A stretch of 64,000 nucleotides of DNA from Clytia hemisphaerica (taxonomy: Eukaryota; Cnidaria; Hydrozoa; Leptothecata; Clytiidae). Of this stretch, positions 57,113 to 64,000 are shown piece after piece (position 1 is the stretch's first letter; each line of letters starts with the position of its first letter). The notes under the pieces were generated by a model that had not been told where the DNA came from, ran no database searches, and was given only the letters and a program-made list of their open reading frames with translations. The position numbers and the translations under genes were made by a program. The stretch covers positions 310,001-374,000 of the forward strand of contig CACVBU010000083.1 in assembly GCA_902728285.1 (NCBI GenBank), written 5' to 3'.

Positions 57113-57713
57113 TGTCGCACACGGTGATTTAAGTGTGGAACTCCCTGGATATTTCACCAGACAGTTTCACTAAACCCCGAGGCGCAGTTTACCCTGAAAG
57201 AGTACAATTTAATAAGATAGTAACTGGACGATAGTAACTTCGATCGAATGAATTTTATATTTACATAAAAGTGATCACTAATATTTCAATAACTCCAAAT
57301 AACTGTTCCTTAATATAGTTGTCTAAAAAGTCGATAACACAATAATATCTCCAATTGATGTTATGGAAGGTTCCAGATCTAAATCAGTAACAAGTCTCTT
57401 TTCTAATAGTACGGTTCGTAACTCTCTAGCTTTCCAGCATGTTTCGACTCTCCAGCACGCTTCCGACTCTCAGTATGCTTTCCGACCGCAACACTGATTT
57501 TGTGATTCCGGTATTTATAGTTTTTAGTTGTATGAGTATTTAGGGGACTGGGTTTAGATTGGTATATGATGATTTTCCATTGACTGAATGCTGGTAGCTA
57601 GAGAAGGTCTTTTCATGGTCTATTCCTGCGTAAGCACGTTGGACTTGAATGGATAATGTAAATTAATTATTTTGGGATGAGTGATGTTTTCTCAAAATAT
57701 CTCTACTGTCACA
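57113..57713 (-). repeat. 5' LTR of the Gypsy element
   Basis: 601 bp from TGTCGCACACGG to CTACTGTCACA on the plus strand. It lacks both LTR insertions and the 242-bp stretch present in the other LTR. It served as the empty-site reference for both insertions. Confidence 0.9.
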
Positions 57714-57939
57714 ATATATTGGTTTAATAAACATTTGGTATTTTTTATGGTATTTGTATACTTTTTATTTTCTTACAATTTCAAAACAATAAGTGATCTT
57801 GACAATCTTGTCCTGGGTTAAGTGTATAAAGAAATGGTTGGCAAAATAGAATATTATAGCTTTAATTGAATATTTTTTACGTATATCCTTTCTTTGATGC
57901 ATTTCCTGGTATTTGCTTTTTCTTAAGAAAAGTACAGTA
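57714..57939. other. Right flank of the Gypsy element
   Basis: A+T-rich spacer, no gene recognised. Confidence 0.5.
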
Positions 57940-58128
57940 CAAGGTGTCCGGAAAAAAAGTATCGAGTCATACCACTTCTATAGAATGTTTTTGTTTGGAA
58001 TTGGAATGCTTAGCAAAGTCTCTCAATGTCTCATATTAATTGTCATGAGACATCTTGGATATCTTTTATGAATAACTTTTACAAAAATTCTTTCTCAGAA
58101 AACTTCTACTTTTTTTCCGGAAACCCTG
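57940..58128. mobile_element. Mariner-type MITE, 189 bp
   Basis: CAAGGTGTCCGGAAAAAAAG and, inverted, CAGGGTTTCCGGAAAAAAAG are flanked by TA (57938-57939, 58129-58130). The CAGGGTGTCCGGAAAA start is typical of mariner-like ends. Confidence 0.82.
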
Positions 58129-58451
58129 TAGAATTGTTTTATTAATTTTAAACAATATTTGTATTCCCCGTCATTAAATATTTCCCTACTATAGGGGAAT
58201 ATTTGTTAAAACGGCTTTTTTCCGTTTCTTCTTCTTCCATTTTCGATGTTAATGTTTTCTTTATTCGTGCTACACACACGTGACTAAAAATCGTCGCGAA
58301 GATTTAGCGGGGAAAAAAATAGTATACATCTTCTATCAAAATATGGCAGGGGTTTTTACCAGCTTTTCATAAAACAAATGATTGTGTGTAAAGCTCAGAG
58401 GACTGCCTGAGTTTCTCTCATGTGTGCTGAATTTATTGTTTTTCCCATAAG

Positions 58452-58521
58452 GAGAAGCAGAAGGGTGGAGAAAGAAGCTGAAACACATGGAAATCCAATC
58501 TATTCCTATCTTGAGAAGAAG
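58452..58521 (+). other. Possible isolated coding exon
   Basis: An acceptor-like TTATTGTTTTTCCCATAAG is followed by 70 bp open in two frames and by AAG|GTGAGC, a good donor. In one frame it reads RSRRVEKEAETHGNPIYSYL. The string looks like ordinary protein but no gene was recognised and no partner exon was found. Confidence 0.25.
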
Positions 58522-58837
58522 GTGAGCATAAATTTCTTTCTGATTTCATGTATATATTGTCTAGATATGGTCAAAACTTGGAAAAGCTTGCACTCTTCTC
58601 AGTGCCCCATTTTTAGCCTTGATACCAGATGCTAAAAAGAAAACTACAATCGGTGCCCATAACATATTGGCACTTTTGGCTAATTTATCATTTTTCGAAA
58701 ATTGAAGCTCGAGCGAAAATGTCAATTTCAGGCCTTCAACTTGATTTCAACGATTATTTCGATCTGGGAGGGATTTATTGAATTCTAGGCTATATTTCAA
58801 GCCCTACTGGACCATTTTTGAACTTTTGGATCCTCAG

Positions 58838-60485
58838 ATATTGTACGTTCCAGTGTATCTTATTGTGCCGTTCCCCGTATACATTATTGTACGTACCCCA
58901 TGTACCTTATTGTACGTTCCCTGTAGGTTCCTTGTGTACCTTATTGTGCCGTTCCCCGTATACATTATTGTACGTACCCCATGTACCTTATTGTACGTTC
59001 CCTGTAGGTTCCTTGTGTACCTTATTGTACGTTCCCCTTGTACCTTATTGTACGTTCCCCTTGTACCTTATTGTATGTTCCCCTTGTACCTTATTGTACG
59101 TTCCCCTTGTACCTTATTGTATGTTCCCCTTGTACCTTATTGTACGTTCCCCTTGTACCTTATTGTATGTTCCCCTTGTACCTTATTGTACGTTCCCCTT
59201 GTACCTTATTGTATGTTCCCCGTGAACCTTATTGTATGTTCCCCTTGTACCTTATTGTACGTTCCCGTGTACCTTATTGTACGTTCCCAGTGTACCTTAT
59301 TGTATGTTCCCCGTGAACCTTATTGTATGTTCCCCGTGAACCTTATTGTATGTTCCCCTTGTACCTTATTGTACGTTCCCGTGTACCTTATTGTACGTTC
59401 CCAGTGTACCTTATTGTACGTTTCCAGTGTACCTTATTGCACGTCCCCCGTGAACCTTATTGTACGTTCCCAGTGTACCTTATTGTACGTTCCTCGTGTA
59501 CCTCATTGTATGTTCCCTTTGTACCTTATTGTACGTTCCCCTTGTACGTTATTGTACGTTCCCTGTGAACCTTGTTGTATGTTCCCCGTGAACCTTATTG
59601 TATGTTCCCCGTAAACCTTATTGTATGTTCCCCGTGAACATTATTGTATGTTCCCCGTGAACCTTATTGTATGTTCCCGTGTACCTTATTGTACGTTACC
59701 CGTGAACCTTATTGTATGTTCCCTGTGAACCTTATTGTACGTTCCCCGTGAACCTTATTGTACGTTCCCCGTGAACCTTATTTTATGTTCCCGTGTACCT
59801 TATTGTATGTTCCCAGTGTACCTTATTGTACGTTTCCAGTGTACCTTATTGCACGTTCCCCGTGAACCTTATTGTACGTTCCCAGTGTGCCTTATTGTAC
59901 GTTCCTCGTGTACCTCATTGTATGTTCCCTTTGTACCTTATTGTACGTTCCCCTTGTACCTTATTGTACGTTCCCTGTGAACCTTATTGTATGTTCCCCG
60001 TGAACCTTATTGTATGTTCCCCGTAAACCTTATTGTATATTCCCCGTGAACATTATTGTATGTTCCCCGTGAACCTTATTGTACGTTCCCCGTGAACCTT
60101 ATTTTATGTTCCCGTGTACCTTATTGTATGTTCCCAGTGTACCTTATTGTACGTTTCCCGTGAACCTTATTGTACGTTCCCAGTGTACCTTATTGTACGT
60201 TCCTCGTGTACCTCATTGTATGTTCCCTTTGTACCTTATTGTACGTTCCTCGTGTACCTCATTGTATGTTCCCTTTGTACCTTATTGTACGTTCCCCTTG
60301 TACCTTATTGTACGTTCCCTGTGAACCTTATTGTATGTTCCCCGTGAACCTTATTGTATGTTCCCCGTAAACCTTATTGTATATTCCCCGTGAACATTAT
60401 TGTATGTTCCCCGTGAACGTTATTGTATGTTCCCAGTGTACCTTATTGTACGTACCCTGTGGTCCTTTGTGTACGTTCCCGTAAA
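58838..60485 (+). repeat. Minisatellite of a 23-bp unit, about 70 copies
   Basis: The unit TTATTGTACGTTCCCC plus TTGTACC is repeated head to tail for about 1.6 kb, with variants (CGTGAACC, AGTGTACC, TATGTTCCCC). Longer-range repetition of 340-410 bp is visible from recurring variant orders around 59323, 59735 and 60079. No unit frame contains a stop, so long ORFs (up to 278 codons) occur in all three plus frames; they are not taken as genes. Confidence 0.95.
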
Positions 60486-61126
60486 CTTCTTTAATGGCTC
60501 AGTATATATGCATGGCAAACATAGCTCAAACTATCAAGCAGAGTCTCACCCTTTTAAAGTCTTTTTTGGGGGGAGATTTCAGTGAATGACCACACATTTG
60601 GCATTGATTACTGTAAAGAGATTATTTCCCATTATGAAATTTTGAATTTTTCTTTCCTTTCACATTCAGGTGTCAGGATTACAAATTCAACAAATTTTGA
60701 CGACCTCTAAAGCTGACAATACAATGTAACTTGCTGGCAATGATGTAATGATAATGTTGCACATAATGAGAATATGAACAAAGATAAACATTCTTGCAAT
60801 GATTGAAACAAGGAACTCTATTGTTCCAAGATGTGATTTAATGATCAATGATACAAATGTCATGATGGAGTTTAGTTTATCAAGACACAAATTTCACAAA
60901 AAAGTTTGCTGGAAAGTGTTGTAAATATTTAGCAATACTGTAACTAAATGTGAGAATTTCAAGGTTGACAATTTGGTATATTATCACATGAATACTAATG
61001 TAACAGATGTTACTGGAAATCTAAATCTGTAAAGAAGGAGATCCATTTAAGTAACTTTCTATTTGTGAATGGTATAATATGGTGGTTTAGAAATTGATGA
61101 CAAGGAAGTTTTTCATATGAAACTAA
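60486..61126. other. A+T-rich spacer, nothing recognised
   Basis: No ORF above 67 codons and no repeat seen. Confidence 0.5.
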
Positions 61127-62108
61127 CACAGGAAAAAATTTTCGATTTCCAAGGTTGGAAATTCAATATTTTTGGGTTGGAAATTTTGGTTTTATAATTG
61201 AAGGTTGGAAATTTGAGCGAATTTGGAAAACGTAAATTACCCATAGGTTTTTTAGAATAAACCAATGCCCTTGAAAAATCAAGTGAAAAACCCATGTAGA
61301 AATGATAATTTTCCAAGGCTGGTTGGAAAACATGACTTTTTGGGTGGGAAATTTCCAAACAGTTTGGAAATTGAAAAAAAGGTCAAAAATCGATGTGAAA
61401 ATACATATTTTTGTAAATTTAATACCTCGGGTTTAAAAACTAGACTTTTTGGGTCATAAATTTGTGTTTCTCCAATCAGTTTGGAAAACGTTAAAAATCC
61501 ATGTAGAAATTACATTTTTGTGAAATTGAAACTCTTTCGATTGGAAAACTAGACTTTTTGAATTGGAAATTTTTGTTTCTCCAAACAGTTTGGAAAACGT
61601 TAAAAATCCATGTGGAAATTACGTTTTTTTAACCATTTTCTGCGCATGTCCTTCGAGAAAGCCACAAGCGATTTTTGGCTCAAAACTGTTTTGATGTATA
61701 GCTAACCTACATAATAGGTTATAATGTGAGCAGTCAAGCTGAAAGTTTCCGTCAGGTGAGGCGTCTTTTCGGAGCGGCTTCGGTCAATCGCAGTGAGTTC
61801 GCACAGTGAAGCACATAGGGTACTTGTGTCATAGTTTCAAATATTGTCCTGCTGAGCTGTTTGAGTGATATAAGATCTACCACGTATCTGTGCGAATAAT
61901 AACAAGAGATTGACCGGGAGCAATCGAGCCTAGGCTAGCGAGTGACTGTTCATAAAAACAAAAACCTTGTTTAAGATCTCTTTTTCCACATCTCTGCCAT
62001 CACTTTTTGGATTTTGGATTTTTTCCAACTGAATTTTAAAAAGTTCAACCTTGTTAAATTTGGATTTTGGCTTTTTCCAACCTTGGAAATCGAAAATTTT
62101 TTCCTGTG
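61127..62108. mobile_element. 982-bp MITE, TAA target duplication
   Basis: CACAGGAAAAAATTTTCGAT and its inverse start perfect arms of more than 30 bp that continue with TTCCAAGGTTGGAAA. TAA lies on both sides (61124-61126, 62109-62111), as for PIF/Harbinger. The interior repeats GTTTGGAAAACGTTAAAAAT and TTGGAAA words. No transposase. Confidence 0.85.
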
Positions 62109-62111
62109 TAA

Positions 62112-62769
62112 TGTGTACAACATATTTCGATATCTCCCAAATTCATATTGCCATATTTCCATATTAGTCCCTTAGTAGACAGTCTCAAGATATTTTGGCA
62201 CTTTCCTACTCAGATGAGTCTTAGTATAATATCAACTTGTAAATCTAAGATTTTATTTCCTTAATATGAAGGTAAAAACCAATATTAGTTGAATAAAATA
62301 CATTTATTTTTGTTTTAAAATGGTTATCATTTGCATGCAATTTTTTAACAAGTTTTTAGACTTATATCATCTATGAACATGTCTATGAAATAACGACAAT
62401 TTTTAGCAGGAATATGGTTATATTTTGTTTTGCATCGGATATTGCTTAATATAAAGGCTTTAATAAATCTAAGCTACTAAGTTGGGGCTTTAGGATAATC
62501 TGTGGGGTTCGACTGCGACTACAATCTATGCTCTGAGCTATTTAACCACATCTTTGTGGCTCTTGTTAACTTTTCATAAAACGAATGGAATGGAAGAGAA
62601 AAACAAAAGGTGGACAAAATTTGATTGACAGCTGTCGTGCTGTCGTTTCTTGATTTTGATTAATGGATGAAATATTATGTGTATTGTTTTCACGCTCATT
62701 GTGTCGACATCCGACATCTCAGGCTCATTTTCAGATGGCTTCAGTAAAATAAGATGTGAATTCAAACTA
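62112..62769. other. Spacer with a weak tRNA-like stretch
   Basis: Minus strand 62549-62501 has TGTGG and CCACA ends, box A-like TAGCTCAGAGCA and box B-like AGTCGAACCC. It is too short for a tRNA and is at most a SINE relic. Nothing else is recognised. Confidence 0.35.
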
Positions 62770-63480
62770 CACTGTAAGGGTTTGAAACGTTCGGTAATGG
62801 TCCGATTTTGAAAACCATTTTTTGGCGGCACATGCCGTCGTTTAGAAATCGAGTGCCCTCCCCGGAATGGGATTTCTTTCGGAATCGATTCCTTGTATTT
62901 TCTAAGGAAAATAAGCCTTTTATCGTAAAAGAGAACTTTGAATACCTAGTAATTTCAAAGGAAAATCTCAATTTCAACAATTTTCTCTGTGAGAGGGGGT
63001 TCTAGGTTTGTGGGATGATTGGTATGTGCTACCTGACTTCTTGCACTTCGAATTTTGTTACCCTTAACGGGACTTTCAAGTAATTTCGCTTTTTAAGGTG
63101 CATAAACCAATATTTTTCACATGCATTATTTTCGCGATGTTTTGGGAGACTGTAATTAGATGCTGTAACTTTTATGACCCTTAGAAGGATTTTAAAGATC
63201 CAAGAAAGACACTTTTAAGGGGGAGAGTGTGCATCCCATACCATCCTTTTGCTTTGGTAGCCCCGGGTATTTTCTAAGGAAAATAAGCGTCATTATATTC
63301 TTTGTATTTTCAAAGGGACATCTCAATTTCAAATTCCTTCTATTCTGAGGAAAACGAGCTTCATACATATTCTTTGTATTTTAAAAGGAAAACTTCAATT
63401 TCAAATTTTTCAGTAATTTTTAAAGGAAATTTCTAATCTTTTTTACTTCCTTACAAAAATGCATCTCAAATTCTTTGTAA
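62770..63480. repeat. Degenerate repeat with CCCTTAnnnGGGAC words
   Basis: Near 63060 ACCCTTAACGGGAC and near 63180 CCCTTAGAAGGA recall ACCCTTAGCGGGAC at 13050-13140 and 24000-24090. TTTTCTAAGGAAAATAAGC-type words recur at about 62898, 63271 and 63355. Probably a decayed element of the same family. Confidence 0.45.
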
Positions 63481-63689
63481 CCTACCAACTACTTGGCTTT
63501 TTTATTGACAGCTGTCGTTTCTTGATTTTGATTGACGGATGAAATATTATTTGTATTGTTTTCATTTGCTAAACTAACGTGTCCCGGATGAGACTGTAAC
63601 TGCTGAGATAGAGACTCAGAGTCAAGTGCTCTATCCCCTCAGCCGGTCGTACACTAATAAATCAATCAAGCCAGTTATTTTTACTGTGT

Positions 63690-63765
63690 TAGAAATTAAG
63701 GTCATTTTGGGAAACGAAACTTTCTCATTGGGGTGGATCGCAGTGGACCACGGAAACAGGGATAT
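63690..63765 (+). mobile_element. Right-end fragment of the CAGTGGGGTG element family
   Basis: GGGGTGGATCGCAGTGGACC followed by CACGGAAACAGGG aligns with the right end of the 5.4-kb element (GGGGTGGATCCCACTGGGTC, CACAGAGACGGGG). The preceding AAGGTCATTTTGGGAAACG also corresponds to GGGCCATTTTCGGAAAT there. Confidence 0.55.
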
Positions 63766-63889
63766 GGTAGTCAAGATTCTAAGCTAATAGTATTTAAAGA
63801 TGAATTGTTTCGCAAAAAAAGTTTACTCAAAGAAGTAGACTTACGAAAAAACTTTAAACTTATTCAACTTAAATTTTGGTTTAACTGAA

Positions 63890-64000
63890 GAGGCCCCCCA
63901 GCAGCTTGCGTGATGGCGTGATTGGGACTTTTTTCTTGCGTGATGGCGTGATTAGAGATTTTTTTGGCGTGATGGCGTGATCAAGATTTTGGCGTGATGC
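63890..64000. mobile_element. CATCACGC MITE, second copy, cut by the window end
   Basis: Starts GAGGCCCCCCAGCAGC and continues with GCGTGATGGCGTGAT words, matching the inverse of 37591 leftward. It continues beyond the window. Confidence 0.82.

Larger units (their letters stand above)
43906..57713 (-). mobile_element. Chromodomain Gypsy LTR retrotransposon with envelope-like remnants
   Basis: The element lies on the minus strand between LTRs that start TGTGACAGTAG and end GTGCGACA. Order of parts: 5' LTR (57113-57713), leader, gag, protease, RT, RNase H, integrase, chromodomain, envelope-like sequence, a membrane-protein ORF, 3' LTR (43906-47465, split by insertions). A chromodomain after integrase places it with the chromoviruses. 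The coding part has at least two frameshifts and two nonsense codons, so this copy is dead. A TTGGGGGCTC sequence next to the 5' LTR is the likely primer-binding site; its tRNA was not identified. ATATGGAGG precedes the 3' LTR as a short purine tract. Confidence 0.92.

Noticed and set aside
58778..59614. 278-codon ORF in the minisatellite
   Set aside because: The 23-bp unit has no stop in any plus frame, so the ORF is a trivial result of repetition; all frames give the same peptide repeat.
63575..63660. tRNA-like sequence on the minus strand (GGCTGAGGGGATAGAGCAC)
   Set aside because: Box B is degraded and no cloverleaf could be drawn; at most an old SINE relic.

Overview
This is an A+T-rich (roughly two-thirds by eye) nuclear window from an invertebrate animal. 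GT-AG introns, RNA polymerase III-type tRNA-derived repeats, a BEL/Pao retrotransposon (a group known only from animals), a chromodomain Gypsy element and many short inverted-repeat DNA transposons all point to a metazoan. A marine invertebrate such as a cnidarian would fit, but the species cannot be settled from the sequence. Coding density is very low. The one clear host gene is a six-exon translation initiation factor eIF4H homologue (CDS 32436-39820, + strand). A 60-codon secreted cysteine-rich peptide ORF (41122-41304, - strand) is the second-best host candidate, and a 70-bp exon candidate sits at 58452.

Region 1-25.8 kb: a decayed BEL/Pao element (+ strand) has been hit by a 5.4-kb DNA element that carries non-LTR reverse-transcriptase debris. 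A unit starting near 1652 was then duplicated in tandem, giving unit A (about 1652-15554) and unit B (15555-25786). The join shows only a 3-bp microhomology. Large insertions private to one copy (1700-3067 and 7594-11867 in A; 15584-17864 and 17954-18376 in B) were identified by comparing the copies. Several have terminal inverted repeats and target-site duplications.

Region 25.8-32.3 kb: an inverted, diverged copy of a GGTCG-rich repeat was itself hit by a TIR element with a 9-bp duplication and by a PHD-finger ORF1-only retroposon. After it come a Harbinger-like MITE, a 297-bp tandem duplication, a 51-bp minisatellite and a 1.6-kb TIR element full of CGAGTTAT words. That element ends about 180 bp before the eIF4H start codon.

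Region 32.4-43.6 kb: eIF4H, with a 5.2-kb first intron that holds a 678-bp near-perfect palindrome, a mariner-type MITE, a tRNA-derived SINE and a CATCACGC element with a 6-bp duplication. The small peptide ORF and a truncated second CGAGTTAT element follow.

Region 43.9-57.7 kb: an LTR retrotransposon on the - strand (gag, protease, RT, RNase H, integrase, chromodomain, then envelope-like remnants). Its left LTR is split by a 2.1-kb insertion (satellite plus a TTAA element) and by a 579-bp TIR element that seems to have captured the promoter and first exon of a host gene. Region 57.7-64 kb: a mariner-type MITE, a 1.6-kb array of a 23-bp repeat, a 982-bp TAA-flanked MITE, hairpin-rich repeats, and termini of elements seen earlier in the window.
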